Assembly: GCA_902489965.1 (NCBI GenBank) | Contig: CABUCA010000035.1 | Location: forward strand, 1 to 21,428 | Length of the DNA: 21,428 nucleotides | DNA from: an uncultured Collinsella sp. | GTDB taxonomy: Bacteria > Actinomycetota > Coriobacteriia > Coriobacteriales > Coriobacteriaceae | Direction of reading: 5' to 3' | Shown: positions 1 to 7,609 of the stretch, one piece after another | How the letters are laid out: the number at the start of each line of letters is the position of its first letter | Numbering within the stretch: the first letter of the stretch is position 1 | Program-made: the position numbers and the translations under genes | Notes under the pieces: generated by a model | The model's database searches: none | What the model was told of the DNA's origin: nothing | Seen by the model: the letters and a program-made list of their open reading frames with translations, nothing else

Positions 1-1642
1 CGGGCAGGCCGCGCCAGACGGCGACATTGCCCTGGTAGGTACCCAGGTAGTACGAGCCGGTGACACCCGTGTAGGCCCAGATGCCAGCTGCCAGCACAAA
101 GACGAGGGCCAGGATGGCGGCGATAGTAACGTTGCGGCGACGCACGCGTTGCGCCTCGCGCATAACGCCATCGTCAACCAGGTCAACGACTACTACGGTT
201 ACGTTGTCGTGGCCGCCGGCGGCAAGCGCCGCGTCCACTAGGTTGTCGACGCAGATTTGCGCGGTTGAGGACTGCGTGGCGATGTTCTCGATATCGCTAT
301 CGGGAATCATGCTCGAAAGGCCGTCGGAGCACAGGATCAGACGGTCGCCTTCCTCGATATGCAGAGTGAAGTGGTCGGCATACATGGCGGGGTCCGAGCC
401 CAGCGCACGGGTAATGACCGAACGGTTGGGGTGGACGCGAGCCTCGTCTGCCGTGATCTCGCCGGCGTCCACGAGTTCTTCCACATAGGAGTGGTCGCGG
501 GTCACGCGGATGAGCGTGCCCTCGTGGAGCAGGTAGGCGCGCGAGTCGCCCACGTGGGCGATGGCGAGCGTGTCGTTTTCGATATAGGCGCAAGTGGCTG
601 TGCAGCCCATGCCGGGCTTGCCCAGGCCGTTCAGGGCTGCCTCGATTACGGCGGCGTTGGCTGCCTCGACGGCTGCGGCCAGGCGTGCTGCGTCGGCGGA
701 CTGCGGGGCCGTCTTGGCAATAGTCTCGACGGCGATGGAAGAGGCTACCTCGCCGGCGGCGTGACCGCCCATGCCGTCGCATACGCAAAAGAGCGGCGAC
801 TGCACCAGGTAGGAATCCTCATTGTGCGGGCGCACGCAGCCAACGTCAGAGCGGGCGCCCCACATGAGTTGCGTGGTGGTGCCGGCATCATAGGTCGAGT
901 CGGTCTCGATGCGTTCCTCGGTCAGGGGCTCAAAGCTCATGGTCGAGCCGGGGTCTTTGAGCTTGGCCTCAACGGCGGCAACGTCGATTTCGGCGGTGTC
1001 ACCGGGAGAGACGGTGTCGGTCACGGCGTTTGATTCGGAATCGCCGGTGTCCGGGGAGTCGGGCTCCTCGGACACGCGGGCGGTCGACTCGTCATCTTGC
1101 GGGCTGACGTCTATAGGCTCGGGCGTCGCAAAGTGCGACGGCGCGGGCGTGTTTTGCGACTGGGCGGCGGGCTCGGCCACGGCATCGGACTCGCTTGCGG
1201 GCGCAGGCTGCGGGGTCTTTGGTGCAGGGCCGTCCTCGGGGGATGTCCCCGCCTCGGGCGCCGGCGTAGACGCGGGCGCAACCTCGGATGCCGGGGCTAT
1301 GGGAAACGCCGGCGCGGCGGGCTCGGGTGCCGCAAACACCGCAGCGCTCTCGTTGATTGCCGCGGCGACGGGCTCTGCAAAGTGAGCCGGCGCCGGGGTT
1401 GCTTCGGGCGCTGTGGGCTGTTCCGCAGCATGTGCGCCGATGGGCGCCGCTACGGCATCCTCTTCGTCCTCGTTATCGGCGAGATCCGAAATATCATGCG
1501 TTACATGCGAAAGAGGCAGGGAGAACACGGTGTCCTCGGGCTCCACGGGTGCGGAGCCCGCCGGAGCGGCGTGGGCCGGCGCAGCTGTAGTGGCGGCCGG
1601 TGCCTCGGTCATAGTTGCGGACTTGTTCTCCTCGTCGATCAT
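1..1642 (-). CDS. PP2C-family Ser/Thr protein phosphatase, PstP/PrpC-like, membrane anchored (partial, 3' end outside window)
   Basis: This is a metal-dependent phosphatase that would reverse Ser/Thr phosphorylation made by the kinase of the same operon. The ATG (1642-1640) overlaps the stop codon of the FhaB-like gene by 4 bases (ATGA). 547 residues are visible and the frame is still open at base 1. Residues 1 to about 258 are an acidic Ala/Pro-rich region of low complexity. The PP2C domain follows at about 260-490, with the motifs RSDVGCVRPHNEDS, CDGMGGHAAGE, GDSRAYL, ITRALG, CSDGLSSM and GGHDNVTVVVV, which include the metal-binding aspartates. A basic RRR stretch leads into one TM segment at about 504-525, followed by the start of an extracytoplasmic part. 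PstP of mycobacteria has the same domain-TM-outside layout but not the long N-terminal extension. The order kinase-fhaA-fhaB-phosphatase supports the call. The name is by analogy; the biochemical class is near certain. Confidence 0.93.
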   Translation of the reverse strand, partial: MIDEENKSATMTEAPAATTAAPAHAAPAGSAPVEPEDTVFSLPLSHVTHDISDLADNEDEEDAVAAPIGAHAAEQPTAPEATPAPAHFAEPVAAAINESAAVFAAPEPAAPAFPIAPASEVAPASTPAPEAGTSPEDGPAPKTPQPAPASESDAVAEPAAQSQNTPAPSHFATPEPIDVSPQDDESTARVSEEPDSPDTGDSESNAVTDTVSPGDTAEIDVAAVEAKLKDPGSTMSFEPLTEERIETDSTYDAGTTTQLMWGARSDVGCVRPHNEDSYLVQSPLFCVCDGMGGHAAGEVASSIAVETIAKTAPQSADAARLAAAVEAANAAVIEAALNGLGKPGMGCTATCAYIENDTLAIAHVGDSRAYLLHEGTLIRVTRDHSYVEELVDAGEITADEARVHPNRSVITRALGSDPAMYADHFTLHIEEGDRLILCSDGLSSMIPDSDIENIATQSSTAQICVDNLVDAALAAGGHDNVTVVVVDLVDDGVMREAQRVRRRNVTIAAILALVFVLAAGIWAYTGVTGSYYLGTYQGNVAVWRGLP

Positions 1643-2055
1643 CGACGGTTCACCTTCATGACCACGTCACCAATCTGGACTTCGTCGCCCTCGCGCAGCG
1701 TTGCGGGCTCCACGAGCTGGCGGCCGTTGACGAGCGTGCCGTTAAGCGAGTTGAGGTCCTCGATGATGAGCGCCGGGCCCTGCAGCGAAAAGCGCGCATG
1801 CGAGGCCGAGACGAACGGTTCGTTGATGCAGATGTCCGAAGATGGCGAGCGACCGACGATGACGGGGCCGAGCATGTCTACGTGGATGCCGCGGATACCG
1901 CGCGGACCCTTGTCCACATCGATCGTCCAAATGGCCGAGTCGCGGCGCTGTCCGCGCACAAGTCCCACGCCGGTCTTCATGACGGCGAACAGGAAGATAT
2001 AGAGCAGGGCGACCAGGACGATGCGGCCTGCAAAAAGGACGATATCGATGTTCAT
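1639..2055 (-). CDS. FhaB-like protein: N-terminal TM segment plus FHA domain
   Basis: A 138-residue membrane-tethered phosphothreonine reader. Residues 4-26 form one TM helix. A basic stretch follows, and then an FHA domain at about 62-138 that has the expected pThr-binding positions: GRS with Arg69, VSASHARF and EDLNSLNGTLVNG. In mycobacteria FhaB (FipA) has this architecture, is phosphorylated by the operon kinases and links them to cell division and wall synthesis; that role here is inferred from family and gene order. The start has a purine-rich site (AGGGGAT) upstream and lies 6 bases after the FhaA-like stop. The stop overlaps the phosphatase start (ATGA), which suggests coupled translation. 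Confidence 0.92.
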   Translation of the reverse strand: MNIDIVLFAGRIVLVALLYIFLFAVMKTGVGLVRGQRRDSAIWTIDVDKGPRGIRGIHVDMLGPVIVGRSPSSDICINEPFVSASHARFSLQGPALIIEDLNSLNGTLVNGRQLVEPATLREGDEVQIGDVVMKVNRR

Positions 2056-2061
2056 AAGCGA

Positions 2062-3075
2062 CTATCCCCTAAATTCAAAGGTGCTCAGGCCAAACGTCAG
2101 CAGATCGCCGTTGCGCAGCGGGCAGCGCGTAATGCGGCGGTTGTTGACGAGCGTGCCGTTGGTGGAATTGAGGTCCTCGATCGACCAATCCGAGCCCGTA
2201 AAGGTGAGCTGGGCGTGGCGGCGCGACACGTTGGGGTCGCGCAGGGCAATGTCGGAAACTGAGCGCTCGCGACCGATGGTCACCTGTGCGGAGGTGATGC
2301 TATGGCTCTCGCCGCTCACGACGTCGACGAGCTGGGCGAGCGGGCGCTGCGGGGCGCGAGTGCTCGCCATGTTGGAGGCGATGCCGGCTACGGCGCCTAG
2401 GCCCACGGCGGCACCGGTCGCGGCGGCTCCGCCCATGCCGGCAAGCGCGTCGCGCGAGACGGTCTGCGGCACCGGGATGGGTGCGGCGGCGGGGTCGGGG
2501 ACGCTAGGCGCGAAGGGGTCTGCCACGACAAGCGGGTCGGGAGCGGCAGCGCGAGGCGTCGGCTGCTGCTGGGGCATGGCGGCGGGGCGCTGCTGCTGCG
2601 GGGCAGCAAACTGCTGCTGGCCGGCGCGCGGGGCGCTGGAGGCACGGCTTGCCGCGGAGTTGTTCTGGCCCAGGCCGTTTTGATAGGCGCGCTCTTCTTC
2701 GTACAGGCGGCCGAGCGTGGGGGCATCGACGTTCTCGGCAAAGACAGAGAACTTGCCGGCGCGCAGCTGCGGATCGATCATAAAGCGCACGAGGGGCTCG
2801 CCGACAAAGACATAGCGGCGCTTTTCGGCCTGCGCCTTCACAAACTCGCGGACCTCGCGCGAAAGCTCGGGGTAGAACGGGGCGAGCATGGGATCGTCGT
2901 CGGCGGCGATAAGGATGGTATAGAGTGCCGGCGCCGTGTTGACGCCGTTAATCACCAGAGTCTGATCCTCCATGTCGCGAGCGGCCTGCTTGGCAAGCTT
3001 CTTAAAGGAGAACGGGGCACGGGTGGCACCGAAGATGCCGGCCACGTGGTCCTCGAAGATGTTCAGGAAGTTCAC
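2062..3075 (-). CDS. FhaA-like protein: DUF3662 domain, Gln/Pro/Ala linker, C-terminal FHA
   Basis: A 337-residue soluble FHA protein. Residues 1 to about 117 (MNFLNIFEDHVAGIF..., ending near FSVFAENV) match the FhaA N-terminal domain type DUF3662. A Gln-, Pro- and Ala-rich linker follows to about residue 250, with a Gly/Ala-rich patch inside it. The C-terminal FHA domain at about 262-337 carries IGRERSVSD, NVSRRHAQL and EDLNSTNGTLVNN, so the residues needed to bind phosphothreonine are present. The start is a GTG (3075-3073) that overlaps the kinase stop as GTGA, with GGAGAG just upstream. FhaA in mycobacteria binds phosphorylated MviN and restrains peptidoglycan precursor export; a similar job is plausible here but not shown by the sequence. 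Confidence 0.92.
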   Translation of the reverse strand: MNFLNIFEDHVAGIFGATRAPFSFKKLAKQAARDMEDQTLVINGVNTAPALYTILIAADDDPMLAPFYPELSREVREFVKAQAEKRRYVFVGEPLVRFMIDPQLRAGKFSVFAENVDAPTLGRLYEEERAYQNGLGQNNSAASRASSAPRAGQQQFAAPQQQRPAAMPQQQPTPRAAAPDPLVVADPFAPSVPDPAAAPIPVPQTVSRDALAGMGGAAATGAAVGLGAVAGIASNMASTRAPQRPLAQLVDVVSGESHSITSAQVTIGRERSVSDIALRDPNVSRRHAQLTFTGSDWSIEDLNSTNGTLVNNRRITRCPLRNGDLLTFGLSTFEFRG

Positions 3076-4925
3076 GAAAGATCACTCTCCGTATAGGTTC
3101 TTTGGTATCCGAGCAAATATAGGCATATCCCAACGATTATAGAGGATAGGGTTCCCGCAACCGCCGCCTTGGCGACGACCGCGGCTGCAAGGCTGGCAAT
3201 TTCCATATGGTGTGCAAGACAGGACGCCGCTGCGCAGCCGATGCCGGTGACAGCGATGGCGGCGATTGCGGCAAGGTTTGAGCCTTGGTCGGCACGCTTG
3301 GCATGGGCATTGAGCAGCGCGGATGATGCTGCGGCAGTTGCCGCGACCAGCACAAAGGCAGTCCAAAGGAGCGGATCTCCCAGCGCTGCGGCAACGTTAC
3401 TGAGCCCCAGCACGCCTCCGGCTGAAAGTGTGACCGTGGCCAGACGGGCAAAAAGCGCGCCCATGCCCGTTGCCGCGGCGGCGCTTGCCGGGCCGAGCCA
3501 AAATGACGCGACGCCGGCGGCGACCCCAGCTGCCAGGAAGGTATTGCCGGTCAGACAGCCAAGCGCGAGCGCACAGGTGAGCGCGGCGCTCGCGGCAGCC
3601 TCGGTACGACCCCAGGCGATCCACCAACCGGACATGGCAGCGGCAAAGATCACCGCGACCGGCAACATCGACAGGATGCCCTGCGCCTGCATGGTGGCGT
3701 TGGCCATGAGCACCAAAAAGCCCACAGCCGAGATGGCCGAGCCGATCTGGGGGGCCAGGCCAGCCGCCGCTCCGATCGCGATAGCCGCAATGACCGGGCC
3801 GGGAAGCGCCGCGACCCCGGCCGTTTGCATCAGCAAAAAGCTAAAGGTGCCACACGTTAGCGCCGAGATAGCGTGCATGGTGTAGTCGCGCGCATGGCTC
3901 CAGCGCGTGCCCGCCCAGCCGAGTGCGGGGTCGACCTCGATGGCGTCGCCTTCGTAGTGCGACGGCTCGATATCGTCGAGCTCATGCTCGTCATCCGAAA
4001 GCTCGCCAACCATTTGCTCCAGGCTGCGACGGCCCTCGCGTACGCTGCCCAGACCGGCAAGGAGCTGGTCACAAAATGCCTCGATGCTGTTGGGGCGGTC
4101 CTGCGGCATGGGGGAGAGCGCGCTCATGAGCGCGGCCTCGGCTCCCGGGGGAAAGTGTGGTATCAGCTCGCTGGGATAGGTGGCGCCGCCGATGATGCGG
4201 TCGAGCGAGTCGGCGGGCGTGGCCGCCATAAAGGGAGCGCTGCCGCACAGGCCCTCGTAGATCACACAGGCGAGGGCAAAGACATCGGCGCGCTCGTCGA
4301 CCGTGCCGGTCTCGATATCGAGCTGCTCGGGCGGCATGTAGCCGATAGTGCCGCCGCGTGAGCCGCCAAAGCCACCGGCAGACGACAGTCGCGCCATGCC
4401 AAAGTCGGTGAGCTTTACATTGCCCGAGTGGTCGATGAGCACGTTGGCGGGCTTAATGTCCAGGTGGAGTACGCCATTACTATGGGCGAAGGTGAGCGCC
4501 TGGCCCAGGGCATCGGCAATGGCCGCGGCCTCGTCAAAGGTAAGTGAGTGGCCGTCCACGCGGTGCAAAAACTCGGCAAGCGACATGCCATCGACATACT
4601 CCATGACTAGGTAGGCATAGGCTGTGTCGTGCGTAAAGTCGATGACCTGCACGATGTTGGGATGTTGAAGCATGGCGGCAGTGTGCGCCTCGCGCAGGAC
4701 ATCCATGATGTCGCTGGCGGGCATGCCGGCACCGTTGATAAGGGGGATGCGTTTAATGGCGACGCGGCGGCGCAGGTGCGTGTCGCGGCAGATCTCGATG
4801 GAGCCAAAACCGCCGGTCGCAAGTGTCTCGAGCGGCTGGTACCGCTTGAGCAGCTCGCGAGAGCTGGTGCCCTCCAAGGGAACGTCCGGCGAGAACCGGG
4901 CGGTATGTTGCGAGAAAAGCGGCAT
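3072..4925 (-). CDS. Membrane Ser/Thr protein kinase with polytopic C-terminal domain, no PASTA repeats
   Basis: 617 residues from the ATG at 4925-4923. A TTG at 4931 would also be in frame, but the ribosome site GAGGG (4932-4936) touches it and lies 6 bases from the ATG, so the ATG is preferred. The kinase domain spans about 29-290: glycine loop LATGGFGSIE, VAIK with Lys58, alpha-C Glu79, catalytic loop HLDIKPAN (154-161), DFG at 174-176, then GGTIGYMPPEQ and DERADVFALACVIYE. The usual HRD arginine is Leu155, which makes this a non-RD type kinase. After an acidic segment (about 305-335) the rest is strongly hydrophobic, with many predicted TM helices to near the C-terminus. It lacks the single TM plus PASTA domains of PknB. 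It is the first gene of the operon with the FHA proteins and phosphatase, which are probable partners and substrates. Confidence 0.93.
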   Translation of the reverse strand: MPLFSQHTARFSPDVPLEGTSSRELLKRYQPLETLATGGFGSIEICRDTHLRRRVAIKRIPLINGAGMPASDIMDVLREAHTAAMLQHPNIVQVIDFTHDTAYAYLVMEYVDGMSLAEFLHRVDGHSLTFDEAAAIADALGQALTFAHSNGVLHLDIKPANVLIDHSGNVKLTDFGMARLSSAGGFGGSRGGTIGYMPPEQLDIETGTVDERADVFALACVIYEGLCGSAPFMAATPADSLDRIIGGATYPSELIPHFPPGAEAALMSALSPMPQDRPNSIEAFCDQLLAGLGSVREGRRSLEQMVGELSDDEHELDDIEPSHYEGDAIEVDPALGWAGTRWSHARDYTMHAISALTCGTFSFLLMQTAGVAALPGPVIAAIAIGAAAGLAPQIGSAISAVGFLVLMANATMQAQGILSMLPVAVIFAAAMSGWWIAWGRTEAAASAALTCALALGCLTGNTFLAAGVAAGVASFWLGPASAAAATGMGALFARLATVTLSAGGVLGLSNVAAALGDPLLWTAFVLVAATAAASSALLNAHAKRADQGSNLAAIAAIAVTGIGCAAASCLAHHMEIASLAAAVVAKAAVAGTLSSIIVGICLYLLGYQRTYTESDLS

Positions 4926-5005
4926 GGCCAACCCTCGTGCGTTTAAAGTTCGTTTGCGAGCGGCGGGCGCGGGGCCGAGCCATTCGCGGTGGCATAGATG
5001 CTGCT

Positions 5006-5033
5006 AGTGTAGCACGCTCGGGTGCATGGTGAA
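5006..5033 (-). promoter_or_regulatory. Candidate promoter of the kinase-FHA-phosphatase operon
   Basis: On the minus strand TTCACC (5033-5028) and TACACT (5011-5006) are separated by 16 bases, each matching 4 of 6 positions of the sigma-70 consensus. They lie about 80 bases upstream of the kinase ATG. This is only a motif match. Confidence 0.35.
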
Positions 5034-5084
5034 GGTAGCGGGGTGAGGTGGCCTATCTGGCTTGGCCCTCGTCTCGACCCATCC

Positions 5085-5222
5085 GGAAAGCGCGTCCCAG
5101 TTTTCGTCCAAATTACGGGATGCGTTTTCCGAATGGGGTAGGCTGCGGAAACTGCATCCCAGAATATTGGCCTAGAACGGGATGCAGTTTCCGGATCGAT
5201 ACTCAAAAGGAAAGCGCATCCC
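5085..5222. repeat. Five-copy alternating 14-bp palindromic repeat cluster (GGAAA..GC.TCCC)
   Basis: Five near-identical 14-bp units occur in the divergent intergenic region and switch orientation each time: GGAAAGCGCGTCCC (5085-5098, +), GGGATGCGTTTTCC (5117-5130, -), GGAAACTGCATCCC (5147-5160, +), GGGATGCAGTTTCC (5179-5192, -) and GGAAAGCGCATCCC (5209-5222, +). Copies 3 and 4 form a perfect 15-bp stem (5146-5160 with 5179-5193) around an 18-base loop. No ORF of note crosses the cluster. It could be a REP/BIME-like mobile repeat or an array of protein-binding sites. Confidence 0.8.
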
Positions 5223-5339
5223 GCTTTGATGTGGGGACTGCGGACAAAAGCTGGACCGTGATCTGGCTCGGATTGGAGTTCGCCTGAATCGTTGATGCTG
5301 GCTGGTGCAGGCGCGGAGATAAATGAGCAGCCCGAGCGA

Positions 5340-5345
5340 TATAAT
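5340..5345 (+). promoter_or_regulatory. Perfect -10 box (TATAAT) before the double-HTH regulator
   Basis: TATAAT lies 20 bases before the preferred ATG at 5365, and the GGAGG ribosome site (5356-5360) falls between them. I see no good -35 at 16-18 bases upstream. If this box is used, the start at 5323 cannot be, because it would lie upstream of the transcript start. Confidence 0.45.
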
Positions 5346-5364
5346 GACACGCTATGGAGGCCAT

Positions 5365-7500
5365 ATGCTCTTTTCCCGCCGTTCTGCTACATCTGCCTGT
5401 GCCGTTGCGCTTATCGTAATGGGGGTCACCCCTTATCACCGGTTTTCATCTTCAATCGGCCTGGCATCAGGTGCGATGACCTGGCTCGTTATCCTTGGTG
5501 CATGCCTCGCGGCGTTTGGTCATGGTGTTGCGCTCCGCAAGGGGAGAGAAATAAGACGGCCGAAGCATCTCGGTGCTATCGGTGTTTTCCTTGGTGTTAT
5601 TGCTACGGTTCCCGAATGGGCCGACTTGGCCTTCTATGCTCGCGGAGATTCTATTCCATTCGTGTTTGCGCCTATCTGGCTGTTGCGCGGCGTCTCATGC
5701 GCCTCGTGCTTTGCTGGGTCGTTGCTCCTCTCATATGTAATTTGGGATACGGCGGGCTTTCCTTTGATGCAGGGGGCGACGCGGGCTGACGAAAGAGAAA
5801 CTCGTCATCCGCAGGACGCGATTTTTACAGAAACAATAGCCGTCATGTCTTGTCTGCTGTTCTGCTGTCGAGTTTCATGGAGAGTCATCCCTGAGCCATG
5901 GGGAATATCCTCTGCATCGGCCGCGCCAATTGGTCTTGCACTTTTAATTCCGCTAGCCTATTTCGTATTGGCTGCGGTCCTGCTGTTTTTCTGCCCCTAC
6001 GCCTTTGGTCGGGGACAGAGCGACGTGTTTGCCCGTTCTGTGCTCGTAGCAGTTCCCATTGGCCTTGTTCCGGCTGTTGAGGTGGCATACTTCGCAAACG
6101 GTGCCGCGATCATTGTGTCGCTGACGATGGGGTCCGCTATTGCCGCCTTCGTATGCACGTTGCTCAGGAAGAAGCGGAACAACGATTCGGATATCCCCCG
6201 CACGTCCGACCCATTCGATGCGGGGGCGTTTTCCCCCGCCCTGTCGCCTCGAGAAGAACAGTTTGTCCGACTGCTGCTCAAAGGAAAAACGCCGGCGGAA
6301 ATTGCCAAGGAGACGGATACGAAGCCATCGACGGTGCGAACAACGCTTCACCGAGCATACGGGAAGGCGTCGGTTGCGGGCTCACGCGAGCTCGTGGCGT
6401 TGTTTGTGGACGAGGGTGATGCTGTAGGGCCCGAGCTGTCGCGGCGGCATGCTGACGATATGTTGGCATCAGCTCGGACGCGCCGGCTGTTTCGATACCT
6501 GCTCACATTATTTTTTATCCTCCTTGCAGCGGGCCCTTTGGTAATGGCGGATAGTTATTGGGGATCCGGTGTTTCATGGGCTGTTACCTTTTCTCTCCCA
6601 AGCTATGCATTGGGTCTCGGACTGCTTCTGTCGCTGCACTACGCGGGTGAAAAACTGAATCGTGAAGCTGCACTGACTAGAACGGATGGGGCGATTGGGC
6701 TCGGAAGCCCGTGCGTGTGGGCGATACTGTCTGCCGTGGAATGGTCTTTTGTCTATATCGCGGCATGGAGGTGCGTACGCGATCCGTTGATGGCTGTGCC
6801 GGTCCTGTTTTGCGGCATGACGTCTATGGCTTCGCTCGCTGTTGGGCTGTGTTCATTTAAGGCGCGTGGCCGTACTCGGGCTATCGTGCCGTTGGCGTTA
6901 ATAGGTGTATCCGCTTTAATCTATGCAGCCACTAGGGGGCGAATCCATGGACTTGCGGTGCTGACGGGGATACTGTTCACATATATAGTGCTGCGTAGCT
7001 GTCCGCAGCGCAAAATGCTCGGGGTATGGATGCTTTGCTTTGGGGCGACGGCTCCTGTTTGGGTTGTCTTGCTCAACATGGCGCAGGATCTGATGGTTTT
7101 CGAGCCGTTGTTCCTTACTTCGTTGCTGGGGCAAAGTTCGGCTGTCAATGTCGTCGTGGCAACGGTGATCGTCTGCTGGTCTGCGCCCATGTTCGTCACG
7201 CACATCGCGCTCACCCGCTCGGTTGAGAACGAGAAGGCCGTCTTGGAGTACCGCGCGAACGGGCTTACCGAAGCAGCTCGCGTGCGCCAGCTTGCCCTGC
7301 TTGCGTCGCGCTCCCTTTCTGATGTTCAGTCGCAAATTTTGCTGATGACGGCAGAAGGCGCAACGACAAAGACCATTGCGGAGGATGTCGGTTACGCTGC
7401 ATCTACGGTGCAAGCACTGCGGTCTGCATCTTACCGGCAGTTGAAGATCAAGAATAAAGCGGAGCTTGTTTTATTGTTATCGCAGGTAGATAACGTGTAA
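5365..7500 (+). CDS. Polytopic membrane LuxR-type regulator with two HTH domains (tandem fusion)
   Basis: 711 residues from the ATG at 5365, which has GGAGG 4 bases upstream; an in-frame ATG at 5323 (14 more residues) is the alternative. The protein contains two units of about 350 residues. In each, six to eight hydrophobic segments are followed by a LuxR/GerE-type HTH. HTH 1 (about 293-350) reads LSPREEQFVRLLLKGKTPAE then IAKETDTKPSTVRTTLHRAY. HTH 2 (about 650-708) reads LSDVQSQILLMTAEGATTK then TIAEDVGYAASTVQALRSAS, then a conserved-looking end. Coriobacteriia carry many membrane LuxR proteins, usually one membrane block with one C-terminal HTH; an HTH between two membrane blocks is unusual. 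It precedes the secreted protein and ABC genes on the same strand and is the natural candidate to control them. The lower GC and different codon use compared with dnaX suggest acquisition. Confidence 0.88.
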   Translation: MLFSRRSATSACAVALIVMGVTPYHRFSSSIGLASGAMTWLVILGACLAAFGHGVALRKGREIRRPKHLGAIGVFLGVIATVPEWADLAFYARGDSIPFVFAPIWLLRGVSCASCFAGSLLLSYVIWDTAGFPLMQGATRADERETRHPQDAIFTETIAVMSCLLFCCRVSWRVIPEPWGISSASAAPIGLALLIPLAYFVLAAVLLFFCPYAFGRGQSDVFARSVLVAVPIGLVPAVEVAYFANGAAIIVSLTMGSAIAAFVCTLLRKKRNNDSDIPRTSDPFDAGAFSPALSPREEQFVRLLLKGKTPAEIAKETDTKPSTVRTTLHRAYGKASVAGSRELVALFVDEGDAVGPELSRRHADDMLASARTRRLFRYLLTLFFILLAAGPLVMADSYWGSGVSWAVTFSLPSYALGLGLLLSLHYAGEKLNREAALTRTDGAIGLGSPCVWAILSAVEWSFVYIAAWRCVRDPLMAVPVLFCGMTSMASLAVGLCSFKARGRTRAIVPLALIGVSALIYAATRGRIHGLAVLTGILFTYIVLRSCPQRKMLGVWMLCFGATAPVWVVLLNMAQDLMVFEPLFLTSLLGQSSAVNVVVATVIVCWSAPMFVTHIALTRSVENEKAVLEYRANGLTEAARVRQLALLASRSLSDVQSQILLMTAEGATTKTIAEDVGYAASTVQALRSASYRQLKIKNKAELVLLLSQVDNV

Positions 7501-7536
7501 ACGCCTGAGCGATCAACTCAATAGCGGGTGTTTACA
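7496..7536 (+). other. Weak hairpin at the end of the regulator gene
   Basis: TGTAAACGCC (7496-7505) pairs with GGTGTTTACA (7527-7536), with one G-U pair and a 21-base loop. A pyrimidine-rich but mixed stretch follows. It overlaps the stop codon. It might weakly terminate or separate regulator and secreted-protein transcripts; the long loop makes it a poor intrinsic terminator. Confidence 0.3.
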
Positions 7537-7568
7537 GACATCTTTCTCTATTCATGCAAAGGTTGCCG

Positions 7569-7580
7569 TGCGTCGACGCA
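7569..7580. promoter_or_regulatory. 12-bp perfect palindrome upstream of the secreted-protein gene
   Basis: TGCGTCGACGCA is a perfect dyad centred about 36 bases before the ATG at 7610. It is flanked by GGTT (7561-7564) and AACC (7586-7589), one base off symmetry. It could be an operator for the neighbouring HTH regulator; binding is not shown. Confidence 0.35.
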
Positions 7581-7609
7581 TTGTTAACCGCTTTTGATTG
7601 GAGAAGGCC

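Noticed and set aside
5085..5222. CRISPR array
   Set aside because: The repeat units are only 14 bp, alternate in orientation, have 16-18-base gaps and no cas genes are nearby.
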